Shown in pieces: positions 16,426 to 24,169 of a stretch of DNA of 64,000 bases. The position numbers and the translations under genes were made by a program. Source of the DNA: Mucilaginibacter pedocola (GTDB taxonomy: Bacteria > Bacteroidota > Bacteroidia > Sphingobacteriales > Sphingobacteriaceae); assembly GCF_002013915.1 (NCBI RefSeq), contig NZ_MBTF01000012.1:434001-498000 (forward strand), written 5' to 3'. The first letter of the stretch is position 1; the number at the start of each line of letters is the position of its first letter. The notes under the pieces were generated by a model that was not told the DNA's origin, searched no databases, and saw nothing but the letters and a program-made list of their open reading frames with translations.

Positions 16426-17427
16426 ATGAAATGGATACACCGCTTTTTAAGCCATTTTGAATTTTATCACCGCATAACCGACTGGGCAAAATCCGTTTAC
16501 ATTCCCGGGTTCCGCCCTCTCCCATTGTACACGGTGGTGGTTTTCTTTATCGAAGAAATTCAAAAATCGGCGCTTACTAACAGGGCGGCGGCTTTGGCCT
16601 ACAATTTCATGCTGGCACTTTTCCCTGCCATTATATTTTTGTTTACGCTGATAGCCTACATTCCTGTGAAAGATTTCCAGGGCGACTTGCTCAGCGTATT
16701 TCAAACCGTGCTGCCAACTAACGCTTACCTTGCCTTTAAATCAACCATTGAGGATATTATTAAAAACCAAAACGGCAAGCTACTCTCGGTGGGTTTTGCA
16801 ACCGCATTGTACTTTGCAACCAACGGTGTGAGCAACCTGATGCAGGCCTTCAACAAATCATCGTTGATATTGGAGACACGTACCTGGCTAAAACGCCGTT
16901 TGGTGGCTTTGGCGCTTACCGTAGCAGTGAGTTTATCGTTATTGGTGGCCATCACCATCATGATAGCCGGGCAAGCTGTATTAGGCTTCCTTCAGGATAA
17001 GATATTTAGCACGGCGCACTTTTGGTTCTACGTTTTCGCTTTTTCGCGCTGGATAATTGTATTGGTAATATTCTTTGTGAGTATATGCATACTGTACCGC
17101 TACGGGCCTTCTAACAAACGGAAATGGAACTTTATTAACCCCGGCTCTATACTGGCCACATCGCTGGCAGTTTTAACATCGGTAGGGTTTACGTACTACA
17201 CCAACAACTTCTCATCATACAATAAAGTATACGGTTCAATAGGTACCCTCATTGTGGTGATGATATACCTTTACCTTAACTCGCTAATATTGCTCATCGG
17301 TTTTGAATTAAATGCCAGTGTTGACCTCTCTAAGCGGAATATACGCATTGTTAAGCCGCGTTATAACAGCTTCCGAGCCCCAAAAACCGACAATACACGC
17401 CCTAAAATAAGCCAACACCACAGGTAA
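16426..17427 (+). CDS. YihY/BrkB family inner membrane protein
   Basis: This 333-residue integral membrane protein shows the family signature NRAAALAYNFMLALFPAIIF near the first hydrophobic segment and later YKVYGSIGTLIVVMIYLYLN. About six membrane segments can be counted. The family was once called RNase BN by mistake; its true function is not established. The C-terminal tail (after about 300) is basic and cytoplasmic. It is the last gene of the envelope operon, and the tRNA-Ser promoter begins 52 bp after its stop. Confidence 0.88.
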   Translation: MKWIHRFLSHFEFYHRITDWAKSVYIPGFRPLPLYTVVVFFIEEIQKSALTNRAAALAYNFMLALFPAIIFLFTLIAYIPVKDFQGDLLSVFQTVLPTNAYLAFKSTIEDIIKNQNGKLLSVGFATALYFATNGVSNLMQAFNKSSLILETRTWLKRRLVALALTVAVSLSLLVAITIMIAGQAVLGFLQDKIFSTAHFWFYVFAFSRWIIVLVIFFVSICILYRYGPSNKRKWNFINPGSILATSLAVLTSVGFTYYTNNFSSYNKVYGSIGTLIVVMIYLYLNSLILLIGFELNASVDLSKRNIRIVKPRYNSFRAPKTDNTRPKISQHHR

Positions 17428-17478
17428 TTTTTTGGCACACAACAGTTTACAAGTAATTAAAAAAAAGTTAACATCAAA

Positions 17479-17509
17479 TTTGCCAATTCGCCCCGGATTT
17501 GTACTTTTG
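17479..17509 (+). promoter_or_regulatory. Bacteroidota promoter of tRNA-Ser
   Basis: A TTTG (17479-17482), a 19-bp spacer and TACTTTTG (17502-17509) match the primary sigma consensus TTTG-N19-TAnnTTTG exactly. The expected start of transcription falls close to the tRNA 5' end at 17515. Confidence 0.8.
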
Positions 17510-17514
17510 TCCCC

Positions 17515-17599
17515 GGAGAGTTGGCAGAGTGGTCGATTGCGGCAGTCTTGAAAACTGTTGACTGTAACAGGTCCTGGGGTTCGAATCCCTAACTCTCCG
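17515..17599 (+). tRNA. tRNA-Ser (UGA)
   Basis: An 85-nt cloverleaf can be drawn: acceptor stem ggagagt / actctcc, anticodon stem-loop gcagtcttgaaaactgt with anticodon TGA, a long variable arm (class II) as expected for serine, and a T-arm with ttcgaat. The discriminator is G and the CCA end is not encoded. It reads UCA and other UCN codons. Confidence 0.95.
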
Positions 17600-17610
17600 C
17601 AAGAAAACAA

Positions 17611-17646
17611 AAACGCCTTAAACGATAAGTTTAAGGCGTTTTTGTT
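17611..17646 (+). terminator. Terminator of tRNA-Ser
   Basis: A perfect 13-bp stem (aaacgccttaaac / gtttaaggcgttt) with a 5-base loop and a following T-rich tract begins 11 bp after the tRNA. It is also placed to terminate the convergent thioesterase transcript. Confidence 0.85.
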
Positions 17647-17684
17647 TTGATATCTTTACGATATGGCGCGCAGCAAATTGGTAA

Positions 17685-18071
17685 TTACCTGATGATCCGC
17701 ACCGGCTTTTTATGTTCATCAATAGCCACAAACGTGAACTCGCCATGCACCGCCAGTTCCCGGCCTTCGGCATACATCTGCTCTACATAAATTTCTACGG
17801 CCACTTTCAGGCTGGTATTGCCAACATGTTTAACGCGCCCCACCAATTCGATGATCGTTCCGGCGGCAATAGATCTTTTAAAATCTATCTTATCGCTGCT
17901 AACGGTTACCATCACCTGGCGGCTAAAGCGGGTGGCGGCCATAAAGGCCACTTCATCCATCATGGCCATGGCCGTACCGCCAAAAAGCGTATCGTAGTGA
18001 TTAGTGGTATTGGGGAAAACGGTTTTGAATACCCGGGTTTCTGAAGCTTGAATACGTTCTGTTAAAGTCAT
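17685..18071 (-). CDS. Hotdog acyl-CoA thioesterase, YciA type
   Basis: This protein of about 128 residues has the YciA/ACOT pattern NHYDTLFGGTAMAMMDEVAF, in which the Asn and the Asp of MMDE are the predicted catalytic residues, and KIDFKRSIAAGTIIEL in the second half. It hydrolyses acyl-CoA thioesters in the cytoplasm; the chain length is unknown. The start is the ATG at 18071, with an alternative at 18077. It follows the reductase gene by about 43 bp on the same strand and may be transcribed by read-through from the methionine operon. Confidence 0.85.
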   Translation of the reverse strand: MTLTERIQASETRVFKTVFPNTTNHYDTLFGGTAMAMMDEVAFMAATRFSRQVMVTVSSDKIDFKRSIAAGTIIELVGRVKHVGNTSLKVAVEIYVEQMYAEGRELAVHGEFTFVAIDEHKKPVRIIR

Positions 18072-18114
18072 TATCATTTAATAATATTTAACTACCCTTT
18101 GTTTGTGCAGCGTT

Positions 18115-19197
18115 TTATTCGTTCCACATCGGATAATCAATATAACCTTGTTTTCCGCCGCCATACATCGTCGCCCTGTCGGGTTCATTAAGCGGGGCAT
18201 TTTTCTCAAACCGTTCAGGCAGGTCGGGGTTTGCGATGTAAAGTTTGCCAAAGGAAATCAACTTAGCAATGCCTTTTTCAAGCTCTGCTTCGGCGGAAGC
18301 CTTATCATACCCGGCATTCGCAATTACTGCCTGGCGAATCTTCCTGCCAAAGAACTCGACCTCGTCTTTAACGGCATAATGTCCAGGCGCGGCGAAATTG
18401 GGGCTGCATCTCATGAGTTCTACATAGGCAAAATCCATTTCGTTCAGTTTTTCGATAAGGTAGGTATAGGTAGCGGCAGGGTCATCCAGTACCATATCTC
18501 CATAGCAATGAAAAGGAGATATTTTAATGCCCACCCTTTCGCCACCAACCGCACTGATCAATTCCTGCATCACCTCCACTATAAAACGCACTTTGTTAGG
18601 GATGCTGCCGCCGTAAGCATCCGTCCGTTGGTTGGCACTTTCAGCCAGGAACTGGTTAGGAAGATAGCCATTAGAAGCGTGAAGTGTAACCCCGTCGAAC
18701 CCTGCCGCAATGGCGTTTTTCGCGGCCTGGCCATAGTCCTTTATGGTTTGCCCGATCTCCGTAATCGTCATTTCCCGGGGTGTCTCGTAATCCCTCCTGC
18801 CCTGAGAGGTAAAATGCTGCATCCCATGTATAGGCAAGGCTGATGGCGCAAGAGGCAGTTTACCGTTCCTGTCTACAGAATGCCCTATACGGCCGGTATG
18901 CCAAAGCTGGGCTACAATAACACCGCCTTTATGGTGTACCGCTTTGGTAACCTTCTTCCAGGCTGCTATTTGTTCATCCGTAAAAATGCCCGGCGTGAGC
19001 GGACTGCCGGTAGCTTCTTCACTTATCCTTATAGCTTCGCTGAACAGCAAACCTGCGCTTGCCCTTTGGGCATAGTATTCTACCGTCATATCACCTACCA
19101 GACCATTGCTATCTGCCCGGCCCCTCGTCATCGCTGCTATGGCTATTCTATTTTTTAGGCTCATGCCGCCTAACTGTGTTTTTTCTAAAAGCTTCAT
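18115..19197 (-). CDS. Old Yellow Enzyme family alkene reductase
   Basis: This 360-residue flavoprotein has a TIM barrel of the OYE/NemA family. The N-terminus MSLKNRIAIAAMTRGRADSN places the FMN-binding segment with the usual Thr after Met. The active-site pair is HASN (H-x-x-N) in VTLHASNGYLPNQFL, followed by NQRTDAYGGS. It reduces activated C=C bonds or flavin-linked substrates with NAD(P)H. It starts four bases after the transporter stop and is the last gene of the riboswitch-led operon, so its expression should follow B12 status. It may provide reducing power to MesX, which is inference. Confidence 0.9.
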   Translation of the reverse strand: MKLLEKTQLGGMSLKNRIAIAAMTRGRADSNGLVGDMTVEYYAQRASAGLLFSEAIRISEEATGSPLTPGIFTDEQIAAWKKVTKAVHHKGGVIVAQLWHTGRIGHSVDRNGKLPLAPSALPIHGMQHFTSQGRRDYETPREMTITEIGQTIKDYGQAAKNAIAAGFDGVTLHASNGYLPNQFLAESANQRTDAYGGSIPNKVRFIVEVMQELISAVGGERVGIKISPFHCYGDMVLDDPAATYTYLIEKLNEMDFAYVELMRCSPNFAAPGHYAVKDEVEFFGRKIRQAVIANAGYDKASAEAELEKGIAKLISFGKLYIANPDLPERFEKNAPLNEPDRATMYGGGKQGYIDYPMWNE

Positions 19198-19201
19198 ACG
19201 G

Positions 19202-20245
19202 CTATTCTTTTTCCTTTCGCCGGGCCATACCCTGAGCGATGATGCTGGCAGCGATCAATTGTAAGGCATGGTAAAGCATGAGTGGCAGCAATATGATACC
19301 GGTGATGGTGCTGTGCTGAAAGAGCACTTTTGACATAACGGTGCCGTGTACCAAAGATTTTTTTGACCCACAAAATAATACCGTGATACGATCTTCAGCT
19401 GAAAAGCCGAACAAACGGCTGAGTAGCCCAACACAAAAGAATACGGCGAAGAACAAAGCCATCATCCCTGCGGCGAGCCCGGCGAGTTCAAGGGCGGTGA
19501 AGCCTGCAAAAAGATGTTCGGAGAACGACTTACAGAATGATGTGTAAATGATGGTGAGGATAATTGCCTGATCGAAATACTTGAGTTGTTTCTTATATTT
19601 TTCGGCAATAGCCCCAAAACGGGAATTAAGGCTGATGCCGATGACAACCGGCAACAAAACTTGAAGAGTTAATTTGATGACGATATCTGTAACATCAAAA
19701 TGGCCCGTTGCCGAGGCGATGAACAACCCAACCCAAAGCGGCGTAACCACTACCCCGATCAGACTGGAAATGCTCGCGTTGAAAATGGCAGCGGGAATGT
19801 TGCCCCCGGCGATAGAAACCATTACCACCGAAGAGGAAACGGTTGACGGTAAAGCCGCCAGGAAAAATATACCCAACCAAAGCAACTCGAATTGGGTGCC
19901 CACGAACAATGAGCGGCATGCCAGAACGATAAGAGGGAAAAACAAAAAGGTTGTCAACTGCACGATGATGTGCATTTTCCAGTTAGCAAGCCCGGCTTTC
20001 AGTTTCTCCACGCTCAATCGCAGGCCATAAAACAAAAAGATCAGCGATACGCCTGCATTGGCTATCTGCTCCAGCGAAACAGGTTCTTTAACCATGCCCG
20101 GCTGCGGTAAAAAGTAGGCCAGCAGTATCATGGTGCCTATCATTAACAGGAAACCGTCGAAACCTGCTTTACTTAATATTCCTAATAACTTCTTCAATGT
20201 AGGGCCTAAATTAAACTGAAAATTCTCTGCGTATGATCTCCGCAC
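19202..20245 (-). CDS. Bile acid:sodium symporter (BASS) family transporter
   Basis: This integral membrane protein of up to 347 residues has about nine or ten hydrophobic segments, including LPSTVSSSVVMVSIAGGNIP, the conserved crossover region of the SLC10A7-like BASS branch. Substrates in this family include organic anions and pantoate-type acids; the substrate here is unknown. The ATG at 20245 lies 35 bp inside mesD. A TTG at 20197, 13 bp past the mesD stop, gives MKKLLGILSKAGFDGFLL, a more usual N-terminus, and could be the real start. It is in an operon with mesX, mesD and the reductase gene. Confidence 0.82.
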   Translation of the reverse strand: MRRSYAENFQFNLGPTLKKLLGILSKAGFDGFLLMIGTMILLAYFLPQPGMVKEPVSLEQIANAGVSLIFLFYGLRLSVEKLKAGLANWKMHIIVQLTTFLFFPLIVLACRSLFVGTQFELLWLGIFFLAALPSTVSSSVVMVSIAGGNIPAAIFNASISSLIGVVVTPLWVGLFIASATGHFDVTDIVIKLTLQVLLPVVIGISLNSRFGAIAEKYKKQLKYFDQAIILTIIYTSFCKSFSEHLFAGFTALELAGLAAGMMALFFAVFFCVGLLSRLFGFSAEDRITVLFCGSKKSLVHGTVMSKVLFQHSTITGIILLPLMLYHALQLIAASIIAQGMARRKEKE

Positions 20246-21242
20246 CGGCGCTTAAAGCACTTAGCTTACCTCGTGCCACATTACGAGCCAAGGGTGCCAT
20301 ACCACAGTTGGTACTCGGGTAAAGGTTTTCGATATCAACAAATTCCAGCGTTTTACGTAGCGTATCAGCTACCTCCTCGGGTGTTTCTATCGTGTTTGAC
20401 GCCACATCTATCGCGCCTACCATTACTTTCTTCCCGCGGACAAGTTCGATCAAATTTAAAGGCACTTTGGAGTTGTGGCATTCTAAGGATACGATATCGA
20501 TATTGGAAGTTTGGATCTTCGGGAATATCTCTTCGTATTGGCGCCACTCCGACCCCAATGTCTTTTTCCAGTCGGTGTTAGCCTGTATGCCGTAGCCATA
20601 GCAAACATGTACGGCAGTTTCGCATTGTAAGCCCTCAATGGCTCTTTCTAATGCGGCCATTCCCCAATCGTTCACCTCATCAAAAAAAACATTAAACGCA
20701 GGTTCATCAAACTGAATAATATCTACCCCTGCATCCTGTAATTCTTTGGCTTCTTCATTGAGTGCTTTCGCAAATTCCCAGGCCAGTTTTTCACGGTTTT
20801 TGTAATGGGCATCGTACAAGGTATCCACCATGGTCATGGGCCCCGGCAATGCCCACTTTATAGGCTGAGCTGTTTGTTTCCGCAAGAATTTAGCATCGTC
20901 AACAAAAACTGCTTTTTGGCGTGCAACCTCACCTACAACCACCGGAACGCTCGCATCGTAGCGGTTACGAATCCTTACGGTCTTTCGGTTCTCAAAATCC
21001 ACACCACTTAAATGCTCAATAAAAGTGGTTACGAAATGCTGGCGTGTTTGCTCCCCGTCACTAATGATATCCACGCCGGCCAGTTGCTGTTCCTGCAAAG
21101 AGATACGCAAGGCATCCTGTTTCCCCTCCAATAACTGATCGCCTTCTAATTTCCAGGGCGACCATAGTTTTTCGGGGGGTGCAAGCCAGGCAGGTTTGGG
21201 TAAACTTCCCACAATAGAAGTGGGCAATAATGTTTTGATCAT
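20211..21242 (-). CDS. mesD: Core methionine synthase MesD (MetE C-terminal type)
   Basis: This 343-residue protein equals only the catalytic half of MetE (about 750 residues); the N-terminal folate-binding half is absent. The zinc ligands are all present: His212 and Cys214 (VHVCYGYG), Glu254 (SLECHN) and Cys313 (TNCGMAPLAR). The substrate-binding motif QFDEPAF is at about 177-183. It methylates homocysteine to methionine. It sits 25 bp after a DUF1852 gene, the pairing that defines the MesD family, which is reported to need DUF1852 and oxygen and neither 5-methyl-THF nor B12. The methyl donor is not known. Its operon is led by a B12 riboswitch. The enzyme class is firm; MesD membership rests mainly on the DUF1852 neighbour. 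Confidence 0.9.
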   Translation of the reverse strand: MIKTLLPTSIVGSLPKPAWLAPPEKLWSPWKLEGDQLLEGKQDALRISLQEQQLAGVDIISDGEQTRQHFVTTFIEHLSGVDFENRKTVRIRNRYDASVPVVVGEVARQKAVFVDDAKFLRKQTAQPIKWALPGPMTMVDTLYDAHYKNREKLAWEFAKALNEEAKELQDAGVDIIQFDEPAFNVFFDEVNDWGMAALERAIEGLQCETAVHVCYGYGIQANTDWKKTLGSEWRQYEEIFPKIQTSNIDIVSLECHNSKVPLNLIELVRGKKVMVGAIDVASNTIETPEEVADTLRKTLEFVDIENLYPSTNCGMAPLARNVARGKLSALSAGAEIIRREFSV

Positions 21243-21267
21243 AAAATAATGTTGTTGTGTAATAGAA

Positions 21268-22272
21268 TTAAAGTGCGAAACTGGCAGACCACTGCTCTAA
21301 CAGGTTTCTGTAAGGCTTTATAAAATGCTCTTCAGCATATTTACCCTGTTCAACAGCCAGCCGGCTGCGTTCTTCGCGGTCATAAACCACGCGGGTCAGT
21401 GAATAATCTTCGTGTTTAAGGCTTGGTTGATAGATCTCTGCCGCCACTGAGTTGGCATTATAAATTTCAGGGCGATAGATCTTCTGGAAAGTCTCCATCG
21501 TGCTGATCGAACTGATTAGTCCGAGATCAGTATAATCAGCAAGCAGATCACCCGAATGATAAAAAGCCATCGGTGCCACACTATTCGCAGGCATGAAAAA
21601 ACGCACTTTTAAGCCCATTTTACCGAAGTATTCATCAGTGAGTGAATACTGATCCTGCAGATACTCAAAACCCAAAACCGGATGCTGATACTCCGTACGG
21701 GTATACGTTTTGTTACTCGATACACTTAGGCAAATGATCGGCGACATCTTAAAGTGCTCTTTATAAGTTACCGAACTCACAAAGCATTGATAAAGCTTTC
21801 CGTGCAGATCACCGAAATTTTCAGGGACAGAAAAATTGGGTTTGTTTTTATTGTACTCGGTCAATAAAATACTGAAATCATAATCGCGGACATAAGAAGA
21901 AAAATTGTTTCCGGCGACACCTTCGATATGCTGATTGGTCTTACGATCGAAAATATTCGTTTTCAAAACTTCGATCAACGGAAGATTATTCACGCCATTT
22001 TTATCATCAATATGCATCGTTACCGTGATGATCTCCAGCTCTACCAGGTAACGGTCAGCTTTGGGGTTATCCCAATGAGCTAATGCATTGAATCGATTGT
22101 TGATCATATTCAAGGCATTGCGTAAGTTTTGTTGGCGATCAGCTCCCCTGGCCAGGTTCGCAAAATTGGTCGTCAGGCGCGTTTGACTTGAGGGATGATA
22201 ATTTTCATCTAAACAGGTGCTCTTTAGCGAGAACACAAAATCATTCTTGATGGTATTTTGGGTATTTTCCAT
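21268..22272 (-). CDS. mesX: DUF1852 protein, MesX (partner of MesD)
   Basis: This 334-residue soluble protein has no signal peptide. I recognise it as DUF1852 (MesX, a putative oxygenase) from overall sequence (NDFVFSLKSTCLDENYHPSS at the start, RVVYDREERSRLAVEQGKYA near the end) and from its position just before mesD. The family is known genetically as required, together with oxygen, for MesD activity. Its chemistry is not established. The ATG at 22272 is preceded by AAAGGAAATAC, a recognisable Shine-Dalgarno sequence, unusual for this genome. It is the first gene after the riboswitch. I see no classical iron-binding signature. Confidence 0.85.
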   Translation of the reverse strand: MENTQNTIKNDFVFSLKSTCLDENYHPSSQTRLTTNFANLARGADRQQNLRNALNMINNRFNALAHWDNPKADRYLVELEIITVTMHIDDKNGVNNLPLIEVLKTNIFDRKTNQHIEGVAGNNFSSYVRDYDFSILLTEYNKNKPNFSVPENFGDLHGKLYQCFVSSVTYKEHFKMSPIICLSVSSNKTYTRTEYQHPVLGFEYLQDQYSLTDEYFGKMGLKVRFFMPANSVAPMAFYHSGDLLADYTDLGLISSISTMETFQKIYRPEIYNANSVAAEIYQPSLKHEDYSLTRVVYDREERSRLAVEQGKYAEEHFIKPYRNLLEQWSASFAL

Positions 22273-22463
22273 GTATTTCCTTTCGTTTGTTTCGAATCTG
22301 CCGGCATGATCGTTCCCCTGTTAATTGGTTAATGATCATTAAAAAGGTCTTGGTTATTCCGGATACGCCAGGAAAAGAAAGCTTTAATGGATGAAATATA
22401 GGCACAGGCGGGCACAACCAACCCTTGCGGGCAGGCACCTTAGCTGTACAATATGACCAATAA

Positions 22464-22499
22464 CCTCTTTACGCGGAAGTATCGTCAATTCAGTAAAGG
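22464..22499 (-). promoter_or_regulatory. Candidate alternative helix of the riboswitch
   Basis: On the minus strand, the 3' arm of the aptamer closing helix P1 (CCTTTAC, 22493-22499) can instead pair with GTAAAGAGG (22464-22472), leaving one bulged A. The two pairings exclude each other, as expected for an expression platform. No clear U-tract follows, so how this would control mesX is not evident. Confidence 0.45.
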
Positions 22500-22650
22500 C
22501 AGGTATCCTGACTTGTAACGGTTTTTACCGGCCTTCCCGTTTGCACAGTGGCCATTATGGGTAAAAACTTATTGTGTTACTTACAGTTGCGCGACAGCTC
22601 GTGATTTGCACACGATTCCCTATTAATTCACCGCTAAGTAAAACCTTTAC
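22493..22650 (-). ncRNA. Cobalamin riboswitch
   Basis: On the minus strand all main landmarks of the aptamer appear in order: a 7-bp closing helix P1 (GTAAAGG / CCTTTAC), AATAGGGAATC, the arm GTGTGCAAATCAC, the conserved GAGCTGTCGCGCAACTGTAA, GCCACTGTGCAAACGGGAAG and the B12 box AAGTCAGGATACCTGCC. It lies about 220 nt upstream of mesX on the same strand. Adenosyl- or methylcobalamin binding would be expected to reduce expression of the mesX-mesD-transporter-reductase operon when B12 is available. Confidence 0.93.
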
Positions 22651-22775
22651 CAATTGCTTGAAATATGCAAAGAACCTGAGTTTTAAACTCTGTCCAAAGT
22701 TAAATAAACAGTTATTAACGCTGCAAATAATATAAAACTTCAACTAAAATTGCTTTAAATTACATTTTAATTAAC

Positions 22776-22802
22776 TTTTTATGCTGATAGGCTATACCTT
22801 TG
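22776..22802 (+). promoter_or_regulatory. Candidate promoter of the Lrp/AsnC gene
   Basis: TACCTTTG at 22795-22802 fits TAnnTTTG exactly and lies 24 bp before the ATG at 22827. A TTTT-rich stretch near 22776 stands where the -33 element would be but is not a clear TTTG. Confidence 0.5.
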
Positions 22803-22826
22803 CGGCTTGTAAAAGTAATTTATGCT

Positions 22827-23288
22827 ATGGAGCAATTGGACGAGATAGATCTGAAATTATTAAGGATACTGGGTAACAACTCGAGCCATACCATTAAAGA
22901 ACTTGCGGAGAAGGTAAATTTGACGCCATCGCCGGTGGTACAACGTGTAAAACGTTTAGAAACCAGTGGGTATATCAAGAAGTACATTGCGCTACTGGAC
23001 TCGGAAAAGTTTAACCAGGGTTTTATTGTGTTCTGTAACATCCGCCTAAAACAGCACGACCGCAAGGTGGGCCACAGCTTTGTAGAGGATATTCTGAAGA
23101 TAGACGAGGTTGTGGAATGTTATAACATCTCCGGCGATTATGACTTCTTTCTGAAAGTGTATGCCCGGGACATGAAGCACTACCAGGATTTCGTATTCAA
23201 TAAACTGGGTTCGGTAGAGAGCATCGGAAGTACGCACAGCACCTTCGTAATGGCCGAGATCAAGAATACGCACAACATCATTTTCTAA
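22827..23288 (+). CDS. Lrp/AsnC family transcriptional regulator
   Basis: This 153-residue protein has an N-terminal winged-helix DNA-binding domain (about 4-60, LDEIDLKLLRILGNNSSHTI then LTPSPVVQRVKRLETSGYIK). A C-terminal RAM (ACT-like) ligand-binding domain follows (about 70-150, VVECYNISGDYDFFLKVY). Family members sense amino acids and form octamers on DNA. I chose the ATG at 22827, since 22800 is a weak TTG. It is divergent from the B12-riboswitch operon, sharing about 180 bp between the aptamer and its ATG. Control of the methionine operon is a reasonable guess without binding-site evidence. Confidence 0.92.
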   Translation: MEQLDEIDLKLLRILGNNSSHTIKELAEKVNLTPSPVVQRVKRLETSGYIKKYIALLDSEKFNQGFIVFCNIRLKQHDRKVGHSFVEDILKIDEVVECYNISGDYDFFLKVYARDMKHYQDFVFNKLGSVESIGSTHSTFVMAEIKNTHNIIF

Positions 23289-23566
23289 AAGCGGCATTTG
23301 AACAGTGGCTTCCCCCAATAAAGCTCCATTTTTAGTACGGCCGATGCAGAACATATTGGTGAACCGGGCAATATCGGCCAAAGTGAGGCCACTCTCTACC
23401 AACATTAGGCCCCGGCTCAACCGGGCGCCACCCAACTGCTCTCATCGTTATAACTTCATTCTATCCATATCAGCGCCCGCAAAACAGATCTAAGTTGGCG
23501 CTTATGCTTCGGGAGCTTTTTCAGGGCAACCTTGAATACTTTAAAATTTGATCAGCATCACGTTGA

Positions 23567-24124
23567 TCAAACCATTTTGCTCTCGAACAACTCACCAAAA
23601 TTTGCGAAGGTTTCATTAGCTGAATTAATGGCCGCGTCTTCATCAGCTTCAGTTTGTGCTACGGCATTCAGTTGGGCTACAAATGCGCCCCAAATACGGC
23701 CGGTATCGGCACCGTAGCCCGAGAAAAACGAGAACCCTTTGTCCATGCCGTGCTTTTGCAGCATCTGTACAATATACTGCCCGCCCATAATAGATCCTTC
23801 CATTACGTACAGGGCACCCATGGCTTCAACCGCATTAGTAATAGTTGGTACGGTTACCGGTGGCAAATCGTTCACATCCGAGCCAAGTTCTTCAATATCG
23901 GCTTTCAGGTAGCTGGAGTTACGGCGTTCGGCATAGTCGGGTAGAACTCCGGTAGTGATGTAGGGTTTTATGGCAGTTTCCAGGGCGCTGAAATAGGCGT
24001 AGAAATTCTTCAATACGTTAGCATAGTCGGCATTACTGCGGATCGACTTCAGTTGCAGTACCACCTTTTTTTCGAGTTGCTGGTGCGGGGTTTGTGTGGC
24101 GTCTTTAATTTTTGCGCTTAGCAT
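23567..24124 (-). CDS. Biliverdin-producing heme oxygenase
   Basis: This 185-residue all-helical protein has the proximal heme ligand His14 (TQTPHQQLEKK) and a distal-helix region YVMEGSIMGGQYI. The length fits bacterial heme oxygenases, which open heme to biliverdin, CO and Fe2+ for iron acquisition or phytochrome chromophore supply. It lies 45 bp after a decayed HmuY-like gene on the same strand, so a heme-uptake role is likely. No phytochrome gene is visible in the window. Confidence 0.88.
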   Translation of the reverse strand: MLSAKIKDATQTPHQQLEKKVVLQLKSIRSNADYANVLKNFYAYFSALETAIKPYITTGVLPDYAERRNSSYLKADIEELGSDVNDLPPVTVPTITNAVEAMGALYVMEGSIMGGQYIVQMLQKHGMDKGFSFFSGYGADTGRIWGAFVAQLNAVAQTEADEDAAINSANETFANFGELFESKMV

Positions 24125-24169
24125 GGTTCTTTCAGTTTTAAGTTGATGTATCCTTTAATCATTTTGTGC

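Noticed and set aside
22399..22440. Possible terminator hairpin in the mesX leader
   Set aside because: The two G/C-rich stretches are similar in direct orientation but not complementary, so no stable stem forms.
23046..23493. Open frames on both strands after the Lrp gene (23305-23493 plus, 23046-23435 minus)
   Set aside because: The minus frame overlaps Lrp antisense, and neither shows a recognisable domain or start signal. I treat 23289-23566 as gene-free spacer, possibly with remnant sequence.
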